Positions 34,305-43,495 of a DNA stretch of 64,000 nucleotides are shown here, one piece after another (the stretch's first letter is position 1; every line of letters begins with the position of its first letter). A program made the translations under genes and the position numbers. Source of the stretch: Jezberella montanilacus. Lineage in GTDB: Bacteria; Pseudomonadota; Gammaproteobacteria; Burkholderiales; Burkholderiaceae_B. The notes beneath the pieces were generated by a model. That model saw only the letters and a list, made by a program, of their open reading frames with translations. It did not search any database and was not told the DNA's origin. Location: assembly GCF_003003055.1 (NCBI RefSeq), contig NZ_PVTV01000014.1, positions 62,001-126,000 of the forward strand, in the 5' to 3' direction.

Positions 34305-36187
34305 AGCGAATCCTTTATTTGTTCAAGTGCACTTGGGTCTTCGATTGTCGTGAGATCACCCGGATCTCTGCCTTCGCAAACTGCAACAATCGCCCGTCTC
34401 AACACTTTACCAGAGCGCGTCTTGGGAAGCGTCGTGACAAATCTAACCCGAGCCGGCCGAGCAACGGCTCCGAGCTGCTCGTCCACAATCTTCATAATCG
34501 CCCCTTCAAGTTTCAGATCAGCGCCTGGTTCATCTAAAACCCTGGGGTCTTTAAGCACAGCAAAAGCCACGGCGACCTGGCCTTTGAGCTGATCAGCAAT
34601 CCCCACTACTGCGCACTCAGCCACTGAGGGGTGATTGTTAATCGACTCTTCTATCTCACGGGTGCCAAGTCGGTGACCAGCAACATTAATCACATCGTCG
34701 GTGCGACCCAGAATAAAGAAATAACCATCCTCATCGAACAGCCCCCAGTCAAAAGTCGAGTAAACCTGCCGATTGGGGATGGAGTTGAAGTATGTCTCAA
34801 CGAAGCGCTCGTCATCACCCCAGATGGTGCTCATTGCACCCGGTGGTAGCGGTGGGGCGATAGCGACCACACCTTTTTGGTTGGGACCAAGATCCTCGCC
34901 TGTCTGCTCATCAATCACACGAACATCAAACCCGTAGACAGGGAAAGAAGGACTGCCAAACTTGGTTGCAACGTCGGCGACACCGGGTTGCGCAGCCAAA
35001 ATCGTCCAGCCCGTTTCAGTTTGCCAATAGTTGTCGATAATAGGCTTGCCCAGACCAGCGGCTATCCATTCAGCAGTTGGTTCATCGAGCGGTTCGCCAG
35101 CCAAATAAAGCGAGCGTAGCGAGGACAGGTCATATTTTTTAAGCAGTGCCGGATCTTGTTTTTTAAGCACTCGGATTGCAGTTGGCGCCGAAAACATCGT
35201 GTTGACCGAGAAGCGCTCGACCAGACTCCACAGTATCCCGCCGTCAGGGCGGATAGGCGTACCTTCATAGAGAATCGTAGCCTGACCGCCAATCAAAGGG
35301 CCGTAAACAATGTAAGAGTGGCCAACGACCCAGCCGATGTCGCTGGTGCATAAAAAAGTTTCACCAGCCTTTCCGTTGAAGACGCCTTTCATGGATGAGG
35401 CTAGCGCAACGGCGTACCCGCCGGTGTCCCGCTGAACCCCTTTGGGTTTACCGGTCGTGCCTGAGGTGTAGAGGATATAACTTGGCGCGGAGGATTCAAG
35501 CCAGACAGGTGCTATTTCTGCTTTGTCGTGGGTGTGATGAAGCTCGCGATAATCCAAGTCTCGCCCAACAACTGGCTCAAACGCATACAAACCGCGATCG
35601 ACAATGATGACTTGAGCTGGTGGCTGCGTGGATAGTGCAATTGCTTTGTCCAGCAAGGGTTTATAAGGAGTCACCTTGCCTGCTCTTGAGCCGGCATCGG
35701 CTGTCACAATGACTTTTGGCTGAGCGTCGTCTATCCGTTGAGCCAGATTAACGGAAGCGAATCCCCCAAACACAACTGAGTGAACAGCACCCAATCGCGC
35801 GCAGGCCAGCATGGTAAAGACTGCCTCAGGGATCATGGGCATATAGATGAGCACGCGATCACCTCGCCCTACCCCTTGACTCGCCAGCATCGCCGCAACG
35901 GTGTTAACTTCGCGGTACAAGTCCCGGTAGGTATAAATAATCTCCTGATCAACCTCAGTTGACACCCAGATTAGCGCGCGTTCGCCGCCGCGGCTATCCA
36001 CCCAGCGATCGACCGCGTTAAAACACAAATTCGTCTCACCACCAACAAACCACTTTGCAAACGGTGGTTTTGAGAAGTCCAGCACTTGCTCGAATGGCTT
36101 GTGCCAATGAATCGCTGCAGATTCAGCTGTCCAAAAAGCATCTCTGTCATCGATTGATCGTCGATGAAAGTGTTGAATGGGGTTCAT
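34301..36187 (-). CDS. prpE: Propionyl-CoA synthetase
   Basis: A 628-residue AMP-forming acyl-CoA synthetase of PrpE length with P-loop [26 protein letters not shown] in the acyl pocket region and PKTRSGKVLRR carrying the acetylatable lysine. The RDTGG following the P-loop is characteristic of propionyl-CoA synthetases. AAGGAG precedes the ATG. It heads prpE-glcG-acs. No methylcitrate-cycle genes are in the window. Confidence 0.92.
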   Translation of the reverse strand: MNPIQHFHRRSIDDRDAFWTAESAAIHWHKPFEQVLDFSKPPFAKWFVGGETNLCFNAVDRWVDSRGGERALIWVSTEVDQEIIYTYRDLYREVNTVAAMLASQGVGRGDRVLIYMPMIPEAVFTMLACARLGAVHSVVFGGFASVNLAQRIDDAQPKVIVTADAGSRAGKVTPYKPLLDKAIALSTQPPAQVIIVDRGLYAFEPVVGRDLDYRELHHTHDKAEIAPVWLESSAPSYILYTSGTTGKPKGVQRDTGGYAVALASSMKGVFNGKAGETFLCTSDIGWVVGHSYIVYGPLIGGQATILYEGTPIRPDGGILWSLVERFSVNTMFSAPTAIRVLKKQDPALLKKYDLSSLRSLYLAGEPLDEPTAEWIAAGLGKPIIDNYWQTETGWTILAAQPGVADVATKFGSPSFPVYGFDVRVIDEQTGEDLGPNQKGVVAIAPPLPPGAMSTIWGDDERFVETYFNSIPNRQVYSTFDWGLFDEDGYFFILGRTDDVINVAGHRLGTREIEESINNHPSVAECAVVGIADQLKGQVAVAFAVLKDPRVLDEPGADLKLEGAIMKIVDEQLGAVARPARVRFVTTLPKTRSGKVLRRAIVAVCEGRDPGDLTTIEDPSALEQIKDSL

Positions 36188-36454
36188 CGGGGCACTCCTT
36201 TCCCTTTAAAGCGGTTTAATTTTTCGATTCGTTCAGGTCTGTTACTATTTTGCTCGATGATGACAACGTCAGCTTCAAGGGTATTTCTTGCGTTTTAATA
36301 TAAAAATCCTTAGCCCGCAACCATCTAATTGTTGCAATACCGCTATCTTGGCTTTAGTCTTACAACTTGGCTATCCGGTTTTTCCCGCCTATTGAGAATG
36401 TTTATTTCATGCCGATCATTCAGTCCTGCTCGTTTAATGCCTGATTCGGGCAGG

Positions 36455-37441
36455 ATGAGTCACCGATGGACTGCAAAGATTTGTGTGCTGCTTGGCGTTC
36501 TACTCACGACCTTACTCACTGGTTGCGCCATCGATTCAAACGGTTCACGCACGGCCTACGACGATCAGAATTATCGCGATAGTGGTAGCGCTAGTTGGCA
36601 GTACGGTCGTGATCCGATTAGCGAGTTTATGGCGAGGCAGCGTGGTGCCCAGTTCAAAATCAACCCAGAAGACATTAATAACCCGCTCGCGCGACATGCG
36701 TTGACGCAGCTCGGCATTAGGTATCGTTTTGGCGGCAAATCACCCGACACAGGATTCGATTGCAGCGGCTTGGTGTTTTACTCAGCACAAGAGTCACTTG
36801 GGTTAAAGCTTCCCCCTCGCTCTGACGACATGGCCAAGCTCGGTTCAAATATCGAGAGAAATCAGTTACAAGTCGGCGATCTGGTTTTCTTCAACACCAT
36901 GGGACGGCGATTTTCCCATGTCGGTGTTTATCTGGGGGATAGCAAGTTTGTCCACTCACCTGCATCAGGTGGTGTCGTTCGTATAGAAGACATTAACGAA
37001 CGTTATTGGGACAAACGCTTTACCGGGGCACGTCGACTGGATGGTGCTGAATTCGCATCGGCTAATACCGGTGCGAGTCTCACTGACTCAGCACCGATTT
37101 TGATCCCAGCTAGCAAGGTGACGAGCACCGCGACAAATCATTCGTCGGCCAAAAATAGTCAAGTATCGATTAAGTCGCAACAAACGACGACGGCTAAAGA
37201 GACAAAGTCGTCGCCACCTGCCAAGACTGCCAAAGTAGATTTGACTCCAGCAACGCCCAAAGCCGGTAAAACGACAAAGACCCCCAACTCAACCCCTGTG
37301 ACTGCTTCAACATCCCGGGCTAGTCCAACGCCCAAGACGAGCTCAACGACCCAGAGCACTTCAACGACTAAAACAACAGAAAATAAACCTAAGTCGACTC
37401 AAGCCTCAGCCAACCCCACGAGCAACGCTCGGCAACCCTAA
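36455..37441 (+). CDS. NlpC/P60 family cell-wall peptidase lipoprotein with long low-complexity tail
   Basis: A 328-residue lipoprotein: signal with lipobox LLTGC (Cys24), then an NlpC/P60 domain at about residues 75-190 with catalytic Cys103 in GFDCSGLVF, His155 in SHVGVYLG and His167 in FVHS. Such enzymes cut peptidoglycan stem peptides. From about residue 205 the protein is a Thr/Ser/Lys/Pro/Ala tail of over 120 residues, unusually long for this family. Earlier in-frame ATGs (36437, 36329) exist; 36455 gives the cleanest signal peptide. Its last 36 bases overlap the convergent DUF2325 gene. Confidence 0.85.
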   Translation: MSHRWTAKICVLLGVLLTTLLTGCAIDSNGSRTAYDDQNYRDSGSASWQYGRDPISEFMARQRGAQFKINPEDINNPLARHALTQLGIRYRFGGKSPDTGFDCSGLVFYSAQESLGLKLPPRSDDMAKLGSNIERNQLQVGDLVFFNTMGRRFSHVGVYLGDSKFVHSPASGGVVRIEDINERYWDKRFTGARRLDGAEFASANTGASLTDSAPILIPASKVTSTATNHSSAKNSQVSIKSQQTTTAKETKSSPPAKTAKVDLTPATPKAGKTTKTPNSTPVTASTSRASPTPKTSSTTQSTSTTKTTENKPKSTQASANPTSNARQP

Positions 37442-37732
37442 TTGGGTCAGCGCCTGCTGGACTGCACAAACGGATCGCCGACAAGCAACAATTCTGACAC
37501 CTTGGCGTTGAGCTGCCTGCCGAAAGGTCTTCATCACGTTATGACCGAGAAAATCGGTTAGCAGGATCACCAGACCTGTACCCGATGGCAGCTGCAAAGT
37601 TTTTTTCTGATGAGACGGGTCGCGCCCGCTGATATGGTGCGTGATATGAATATTGTGCCCCCGCAAGAGCTCGGGAATGTTACCCAGTCGATCCGCCCCT
37701 ACTACGACTGCCCTCAATAGATCGACCATCAT
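37406..37732 (-). CDS. DUF2325 domain protein
   Basis: A 108-residue protein starting MMVDLLRAVVVGADRLGN, the DUF2325 hallmark; later motifs are HITHHISGRDPSHQKK and VILLTDFLGHNVMK. Cysteines and histidines in the second half (ACRRSVCAVQQ) could bind metal, but no function is established. AGGAG precedes the ATG. A good Fur box lies 35-50 bases upstream, so iron probably represses it. It overlaps the tail of the convergent NlpC/P60 gene by 36 bases. Confidence 0.82.
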   Translation of the reverse strand: MMVDLLRAVVVGADRLGNIPELLRGHNIHITHHISGRDPSHQKKTLQLPSGTGLVILLTDFLGHNVMKTFRQAAQRQGVRIVACRRSVCAVQQALTQLGLPSVARGVG

Positions 37733-37762
37733 CTGCTCCTGTTTAGACTGTTCAAACAGGTT

Positions 37763-37784
37763 AAATGATAATGATTCTCATTTG
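37763..37784. promoter_or_regulatory. Fur box upstream of DUF2325 gene
   Basis: The 19-base site GATAATGATTCTCATTTGA (37767-37785) matches the Fur consensus GATAATGATAATCATTATC at about 14 of 19 positions. It lies inside the inverted repeat AAATGA-N9-TCATTT (37763-37783). It lies directly upstream of the DUF2325 start. A weaker similar element, AATAACGATTCGTATTCATT, follows at 37801-37820. Confidence 0.7.
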
Positions 37785-37834
37785 AATAGTCAATTCAAAC
37801 AATAACGATTCGTATTCATTGATTTCTGTTTTTC

Positions 37835-38779
37835 CTAAGACGCCTTGCTGTCTAGCAGCGTCTTGACCTGCGCCGCATCCAAATCGGGAGCCAGCATGCC
37901 GATCAGGGTGTAGACATAATCACGTAAAAAAACGCCAGATTTAATTGCAATTCGAGTCGTTTGTTCGCCAAACAGATGCTCGGCCGGTATTCTCACAAGA
38001 TGACTGTCGCGCAGGGGTTCGAAAGCAACCCCAGCAATGATGCCAATGCCCATACCAACATCCACATAGGTTTTGATGACATCAGCGTCAATTGCCTCAA
38101 GCACGATATCCGGTTTAATACCTTGGCGCTGAAACGCGTCGTCCATTGAGCGCCGGCCAGAAAAGGCTCGGTCATAGGTCACCACTGGATAGTCACTAAG
38201 ATGGTCAAGCGAGAGCACAAAACTACTGTCCCTGGCTAACTCAGCGAGCGGATGATCTGGCCGGACCACGACTGCATGGCCCCAGCTATAACAAGGGATG
38301 GTTGCCAAGCCAGGGGTGAGTGCGAGAGACTCGGTGGCAATCGCCAGGTCAGCATGCCCGCTTAGCACCATTTCAGCGAGTTGCGGGGGGCTCCCCTCTG
38401 CCAGGGATAAATGAACCTTAGGGAACAGAGCTCGAAAGGCAGGAATCACTTTGGGTAATACATAGCGCGCCTGTGTATGAGTACAAGCGATGACCATGGA
38501 CCCTTCGTCCCGGCGGGCGAAGTCATCGCTGACTTTTTTCAGATTATCAATCTCGCGCATGATTCGATCAATGACTTGAGCGACTGCGACACCGGGTTTG
38601 GTCAAGCCTTTGATTCGCTTGCCATAGCGCTCAAAGATTTGTACACCCAGCTCATCCTCAAACTCGAGAATGGCTTTTGAAACACCAGGCTGAGACGTAA
38701 ACAGGTTGTTAGCTGCCTCAGTCAAATTAAAGTTACGCCTGATTGTTTCACGCACGAAGCGAAACTGTTGCAAATTCAT
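37835..38779 (-). CDS. CysB-like LysR family regulator
   Basis: A 314-residue LysR regulator whose start MNLQQFRFVRETIRRNFNLT and helix-turn-helix ANNLFTSQPGVSKAILEFED match the CysB/Cbl group, with a C-terminal LysR substrate domain (YSWGHAVVVRPDHPL). These proteins control sulfate and organosulfur assimilation in response to O-acetylserine or adenylyl-sulfate. No cys gene is adjacent, so it acts in trans. An inverted repeat (38805-38826) upstream may be an autoregulatory site. Whether it is CysB itself or a paralogue cannot be told here. Confidence 0.85.
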   Translation of the reverse strand: MNLQQFRFVRETIRRNFNLTEAANNLFTSQPGVSKAILEFEDELGVQIFERYGKRIKGLTKPGVAVAQVIDRIMREIDNLKKVSDDFARRDEGSMVIACTHTQARYVLPKVIPAFRALFPKVHLSLAEGSPPQLAEMVLSGHADLAIATESLALTPGLATIPCYSWGHAVVVRPDHPLAELARDSSFVLSLDHLSDYPVVTYDRAFSGRRSMDDAFQRQGIKPDIVLEAIDADVIKTYVDVGMGIGIIAGVAFEPLRDSHLVRIPAEHLFGEQTTRIAIKSGVFLRDYVYTLIGMLAPDLDAAQVKTLLDSKAS

Positions 38780-38804
38780 ATAAACCCCTGAAGATGCAAT
38801 ATTT

Positions 38805-38826
38805 TAAGTTATATAAAACCAACTTA
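38805..38826. promoter_or_regulatory. Candidate LysR autoregulatory site
   Basis: TAAGTT-N10-AACTTA, followed by a further AACTT copy, lies 26-47 bases upstream of the CysB-like start in a very AT-rich gap. The T-N-A dyad shape fits LysR regulators; no published site was compared. Confidence 0.4.
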
Positions 38827-38864
38827 TACTAACTTTTATTTATTAGCTTATTCGCACTAACGAA

Positions 38865-39977
38865 CTAGGCTTGGATAGCTACCGGATCTTTTGGTGCCTT
38901 GATGCGCAGGCGTTGGTAAAGCAGAAACGCTGTTAAACCAGCGAACATCAAATGAATGACCCACACACCTACTTTAAAAGGAATAGTGGAGGTATTAATC
39001 CAACCCTGAGTAATATTGATCAGATTCAAGTACAACATGGCAATCAAACCAGCGATCAATAATTCTGACCGAGCAATCCTTGGGTTTACCGCCCCTAGAG
39101 GGATAGCAAGTAAAGCCAGGTTGAGGGCCGCAATTGGGATAGAGATCCGCCAGAACAACTGACCTTTGGCTTCCGGCTCTGGATCAGCAAGCAGCAACTC
39201 AGTGGGTCTTGCCTTACGGCTTTTCAGCAGTTCAAGACGACGCTGCTCGGCAGACTGAGCGCTGTCTTTGCTCTCGAGGCGCATACCAAAGCGTTCGAAA
39301 TCAGAAAGCCTGAATTCGGACGTCCCAGGCTTCAGATCGTAGCGTTGCCCTTTTTCAAGCACCAGAAATCGATCGCCATTTGCTTCAATCTCAGTTACCG
39401 CGGTTTTTGCTGTGACGATGGAGTGCCAATTCGGATCGAGCGCCCGTAAAAATAGATTGCCAAGCGTACTTTGATCTTCACTTGCCTCTTCAGCAAAAAA
39501 CACTCGCTGCCCTTCTTCGACTTCCATGAACTGACCAGCCGTTATTTTGGATAAGTCAGACCGCATCTCGTATTTTGCGCGATAGTCTTCCATCTGCCGG
39601 TTAGCCCATGGTGTTGCAAACATAGTCAGCAAAGTACTTGCAATCGCTACGGGCACCGCTAATCTCAAGATGGGATTGATCCAGTCCAGCAGCGACAGAC
39701 CGCTTGAGAACCAGACAACCATTTCTGACTCGCGATAATTACGAGTAACAGTGGTCAGAACACCGATAAAGATAGCAAAGGCGAGGATAGTCGGCAGCGC
39801 GGCTATCGTTGTAAAGGTGGCCAGACCGATCACAATATCAGGGCCAATTTTGCCAGCTGCGGCCTCGCCAAGCAGACGCACCAACACAATACTGAGCCAG
39901 ATCACGATCAGCGTTGAAAACACAACGCCCGAATGATTAGCGACTTCTGAAGTGACGGAGCGTTTAAATAGGGACAT
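38865..39977 (-). CDS. lptF: Lipopolysaccharide export permease LptF
   Basis: A 370-residue protein of the LptF/LptG (YjgP/YjgQ) family with six membrane helices, three at each end of a periplasmic beta-jellyroll (about residues 130-270). It is one of the two permeases of the LptB2FG complex that extracts LPS from the inner membrane. Divergence from pepA is the conserved Proteobacterial arrangement and separates LptF from LptG. The lptG gene, usually the next one downstream, is not there: a CysB-like gene lies downstream instead. Confidence 0.9.
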   Translation of the reverse strand: MSLFKRSVTSEVANHSGVVFSTLIVIWLSIVLVRLLGEAAAGKIGPDIVIGLATFTTIAALPTILAFAIFIGVLTTVTRNYRESEMVVWFSSGLSLLDWINPILRLAVPVAIASTLLTMFATPWANRQMEDYRAKYEMRSDLSKITAGQFMEVEEGQRVFFAEEASEDQSTLGNLFLRALDPNWHSIVTAKTAVTEIEANGDRFLVLEKGQRYDLKPGTSEFRLSDFERFGMRLESKDSAQSAEQRRLELLKSRKARPTELLLADPEPEAKGQLFWRISIPIAALNLALLAIPLGAVNPRIARSELLIAGLIAMLYLNLINITQGWINTSTIPFKVGVWVIHLMFAGLTAFLLYQRLRIKAPKDPVAIQA

Positions 39978-40033
39978 GAATCAAAAATGCGGGATAATCA
40001 AGAAAGTTCTTTAGGCGCTTCAGGAGTCAATCA

Positions 40034-41563
40034 ATGGAATTTAGCACACACGTCACTGCATCACCCCATCAAATTAAAACCCCAGCACTGGCTGTCGGCG
40101 TTTTTACAGACGGGATTTTAAGCCCTGCGGCTGATATTATCGACCGAGCCAGCCACGGTGCGGTTCGCGCGATGATAAAGACTGAATTCACTGGTCGAGT
40201 TGCCTCCACCTTGGTGTTGCGTCAACTGACGGGCGTATCAGCACAACGAGTGGTGTTAGTCGGCCTGGGTAAACAAACGGAATACAACGCCAAAACTCAG
40301 GCTCGCGCTGAGCATGCCTTTGCCGCCTACTGCGCCCAAGCGCAAATCACTGATGCGTGTTCTACCTTAACAGCGATCTCGTGCACAACGCCCATTCGTT
40401 TGCGCGCACGCAGCGCAGCACAGGCCGTCGGCGACGCAACGTATTACTACAACGCAACAATCGGCAAGCCCGATGCGAGTCGTCAACCTAAGCTCAAAAA
40501 ATACGTACTCTGGGTCGACAAAGCCGACTTGTCCAGCGCTCAACTAGGACTGGCCGAGGGCTCGGCTCTCGTCGCCGGGATGTCTTTGGCCAAAACCCTT
40601 GGCAATCTGCCCGGCAATATCTGTACGCCCAGCTATCTGGGCGATACCGCTAAGCAACTGGGTCGCGACTTTAAATCCATCAAAGTGAATGTGTTGGAGA
40701 GCAAGCAGATTGAAGCGCTGCATATGGGCTCTTTTCTGTCGGTTTCACGAGGATCTGACCAGCCGCCACGCTTCATCGTCATGCACTATAAAAAGGCGGC
40801 AACCCCTACGGCAGCAGGCAAAAAAGCCAGCGGCAAATCGACGGCTTCAGGTCCAATCGTCTTAGTAGGTAAAGGTGTCACCTTTGATGCGGGTGGCATA
40901 TCCATCAAACCCGCGGCAACCATGGATGAAATGAAATTCGATATGTGCGGCGCCGCGAGTGTGATTGGCACGCTAAAGGCAGTGGCCGAACTGGAGCTAC
41001 CAATCGAAGTGATTGGCTTGATCCCTGCCTGCGAGAATCTGCTTAACGGCAGCGCGAATAAACCCGGCGACGTTGTCACCAGCATGTCGGGCCAAACGAT
41101 TGAAATCCTTAATACCGATGCCGAAGGCCGGCTGATTTTGTGTGACGCCCTAACTTACGCCGAGCGCTTCAAGCCTCAAGCTGTCATCGATATCGCCACG
41201 TTAACTGGTGCTTGCGTCACCGCCTTAGGCAAAGTTAATTCAGGCCTCTTTGCAACCGATGACGCGCTGGCTGATGCCTTATTGACCGCGGGTAAAGAAG
41301 CACAAGACCCCGCTTGGCGTATGCCCCTGGACGAAGCTTATCAAGAGCAACTCAAGTCTAACTTTGCTGACATGGCTAACATTGGCGGCCCACCAGCCGG
41401 TGCCGTGACTGCGGCCTGCTTCCTGTCGCGCTTTACCAAAGCCTACTCTTGGGCACATCTGGATATCGCTGGCACAGCCTGGAAATCCGGTGCCGATAAA
41501 GGATCGACAGCACGTCCAGTTCCGATGCTGCTTAATTACCTGATTACGGCGGCTTACCAATAA
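40034..41563 (+). CDS. pepA: Leucyl aminopeptidase PepA (cytosol aminopeptidase)
   Basis: A 509-residue M17 aminopeptidase with the metal and catalytic motifs [27 protein letters not shown] and [10 protein letters not shown] in the C-terminal half. It removes N-terminal residues from peptides, and in some bacteria also binds DNA. CAGGAG precedes the ATG. It is divergent from lptF and followed by holC 30 bases later. A Lys/Ala/Gly-rich insertion (about residues 256-275) is not usual for the family. Confidence 0.94.
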   Translation: MEFSTHVTASPHQIKTPALAVGVFTDGILSPAADIIDRASHGAVRAMIKTEFTGRVASTLVLRQLTGVSAQRVVLVGLGKQTEYNAKTQARAEHAFAAYCAQAQITDACSTLTAISCTTPIRLRARSAAQAVGDATYYYNATIGKPDASRQPKLKKYVLWVDKADLSSAQLGLAEGSALVAGMSLAKTLGNLPGNICTPSYLGDTAKQLGRDFKSIKVNVLESKQIEALHMGSFLSVSRGSDQPPRFIVMHYKKAATPTAAGKKASGKSTASGPIVLVGKGVTFDAGGISIKPAATMDEMKFDMCGAASVIGTLKAVAELELPIEVIGLIPACENLLNGSANKPGDVVTSMSGQTIEILNTDAEGRLILCDALTYAERFKPQAVIDIATLTGACVTALGKVNSGLFATDDALADALLTAGKEAQDPAWRMPLDEAYQEQLKSNFADMANIGGPPAGAVTAACFLSRFTKAYSWAHLDIAGTAWKSGADKGSTARPVPMLLNYLITAAYQ

Positions 41564-41593
41564 CTTGCGTAAAAACAAAGAAAAGCCAGTGCG

Positions 41594-42034
41594 ATGGCCA
41601 GAATAGACTTCGCTTTCGGTGCTGATCAGCGATTGACGCAGGCCTGCCAGACCGTGCTGCGGCAATATCTCGCCGGGCAGAGAATCATCGTCTATTGCCC
41701 GGATGAGCAACGACTCGCTCAGTTCGATCAACTGTTGTGGGCGGTTGAAGATACGGCTTTTGTACCGCATGTAAAAAGCGAACACACTCACGCTGCGGCA
41801 GTCGCAATCGTGATGGTACAAAACAATCTTGAAGAGGCCTTGAGCAAGTGCAGCCAACATACCTGGCTGCTGAATTTGTCTGATGATTGCCCGCCGAGCC
41901 TTGGATCAGTCGATCGTGTGCTCGAAATTGTCTCTGAGGACGAACACGACAAGCTCTCTGCTCGAGCGCGTTGGACGGTATACAAGAATCAAGGGCACGA
42001 GCTAAAAGCGCACCGTTTAGGTGCACTAGCTTGA
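41594..42034 (+). CDS. holC: DNA polymerase III chi subunit
   Basis: A 146-residue HolC protein. It has FAFGADQRLTQACQTVLRQ, IVYCPDEQRLAQFDQLLW and a C-terminal RWTVYKNQGHELKAHRLG, matching the chi subunit that links the clamp loader to single-strand binding protein. It follows pepA as in most betaproteobacteria. Length is normal. Confidence 0.88.
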   Translation: MARIDFAFGADQRLTQACQTVLRQYLAGQRIIVYCPDEQRLAQFDQLLWAVEDTAFVPHVKSEHTHAAAVAIVMVQNNLEEALSKCSQHTWLLNLSDDCPPSLGSVDRVLEIVSEDEHDKLSARARWTVYKNQGHELKAHRLGALA

Positions 42035-42083
42035 CAACACCAAACACAGACAATTAAATATACCCATTCAGGGAACTGTAAGG

Positions 42084-42099
42084 TATGATTTCAATCATA
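42084..42099. promoter_or_regulatory. Small palindrome upstream of BI-1 gene
   Basis: TATGATT-TC-AATCATA, a perfect 7-base inverted repeat, lies 56 bases upstream of the BI-1 start in the gap after holC. It may be an operator; no regulator is adjacent. Confidence 0.35.
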
Positions 42100-42154
42100 G
42101 TATTAGTTAGCTGATAAGCTTGATTTAAGTCAGTCACATCAACAGGAGTTCACG

Positions 42155-42856
42155 ATGAGCGATTTCCACACAATTTCACAAGATAGCTATGGCGCTTCGT
42201 CCGCCGTCGCGCGCAACCGGGTTCTGCGCAACACTTACTGGTTGCTTGCGATTTCCATGATCCCAACCGTTATGGGTGCCGCAATTGGGGTCTATACCGG
42301 CGTAGCGCAGGCAATGATGGCCAGCCCCGGCATGACCTTAATCGTCTTTATGGTTGGCGCTTTCGGTCTGATGTTTGCGATCGAAAAAAATAAAGAAAAC
42401 TCCATGGGGGTCGCCCTGTTGTTGCTGTTTACCTTCTTTATGGGGCTTATGCTCTCGCGCTTGATTGGTTTTGTACTTGGCTTTGGCAACGGCGCACAAT
42501 TAATCATGGCGGCGTTTGGTGGCACAGCCGTCGTCTTTGGTGCCATGGCAACACTGGCAACAACAATCAAACGTGACTTATCAGGCATGGGCAAATTTTT
42601 GTTCATGGGCGCAGTGATCTTGATGATTGCAGCGATTGGCAATATGTTCTTGCACCTGCCCGCTTTAACACTCACCATTATGGTTCTTGCCATTGTGATC
42701 TTTTCAGCTTTCATGCTGTTTGATCTGCAACGCGTCGTCAATGGTGGCGAAACCAACTACATCTCTGCCACGCTGGCCATCTATCTAGATGTCTATAACG
42801 TCTTCTCTAACTTGTTGGCGTTACTCGGTATTTTCGGTGGTAGCAATCGCGATTAA
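42155..42856 (+). CDS. Bax inhibitor-1 / YccA family membrane protein
   Basis: A 233-residue protein with seven membrane helices typical of the BI-1 (UPF0005) family, ending in the conserved ATLAIYLDVYNVFSNLLALLG segment. In E. coli, YccA of this family modulates the FtsH protease; other members are calcium leak channels. AGGAG precedes the ATG. It is monocistronic, with its own terminator. Confidence 0.9.
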   Translation: MSDFHTISQDSYGASSAVARNRVLRNTYWLLAISMIPTVMGAAIGVYTGVAQAMMASPGMTLIVFMVGAFGLMFAIEKNKENSMGVALLLLFTFFMGLMLSRLIGFVLGFGNGAQLIMAAFGGTAVVFGAMATLATTIKRDLSGMGKFLFMGAVILMIAAIGNMFLHLPALTLTIMVLAIVIFSAFMLFDLQRVVNGGETNYISATLAIYLDVYNVFSNLLALLGIFGGSNRD

Positions 42857-42873
42857 TTTCACCAGCGAACAAA

Positions 42874-42911
42874 AAAAAGCCGCTTTCCTTACTAAGGGAA
42901 GCGGCTTTTTT
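42874..42911. terminator. Strong bidirectional terminator
   Basis: A 17-base stem (AGCCGCTTTCCTT against AAGGGAAGCGGCT with one G-T pair) around an ACT loop, with A-run before and T-run after. It separates the convergent BI-1 and DUF4136 genes and can serve both. Confidence 0.88.
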
Positions 42912-42936
42912 AGTACAGGTTTCTTCAACAAGTCGT

Positions 42937-43482
42937 TTAATGACCAGCTGTGAACGGGTATTTTGCGTAAATATTGCCCACAACAGTCTTGACGCCTTGC
43001 TCTGATTCGTCCGGATTGGCGCTCCTGAAATTAGTCGTACTGACCCCCTGCCAGACAGCCTGCTTACGCTTGGCATCTACCAAGTCAATGGTTACCACGC
43101 TAACTGTGTAGGTGATCGGCGATACATTCCAGCCATATTGCGGCCCTCCCCATCTCCGGCCAGGGCCAATTGGGGCAGCCATATCAACAAAATCGGTTTT
43201 TTGTGTATCGACGGTCTGAAAATTGACCAGTAGGTCTGGCTGTTGCTCATCGAGGGCATAACCTTTGGCCGCCATCTGCTCGGCAATTGCCTGTCTAAAA
43301 CGCTCACCGACTAACGAGCGATAGCCGCCCTGTGTCAAGCCATCCGATTGCATGAAGCTGTAAGACCGAAACGTCGCAAAATTTGCTGACGCATTCACAT
43401 CCGTTTTAACGTTGGGCGACACCGCACAAGCCGAGAGCATTAAACAAGCACTTAGCGTCAGAACTTTACTGAATATCTTCAT
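42937..43482 (-). CDS. DUF4136 family lipoprotein
   Basis: A 181-residue lipoprotein with lipobox LSAC (Cys19), then a DUF4136 domain (FATFRSYSF, QPDLLVNFQTVDTQKTDFVD, VTIDLVDAKRKQAVWQGVS). Function is unknown; members sit in the cell envelope. The ATG at 43482 has GAGG nine bases upstream. It is the last gene of the TonB-system operon by direction, 13 bases after the metallophosphoesterase. Confidence 0.84.
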   Translation of the reverse strand: MKIFSKVLTLSACLMLSACAVSPNVKTDVNASANFATFRSYSFMQSDGLTQGGYRSLVGERFRQAIAEQMAAKGYALDEQQPDLLVNFQTVDTQKTDFVDMAAPIGPGRRWGGPQYGWNVSPITYTVSVVTIDLVDAKRKQAVWQGVSTTNFRSANPDESEQGVKTVVGNIYAKYPFTAGH

Positions 43483-43495
43483 GCGGCATCCTCGA

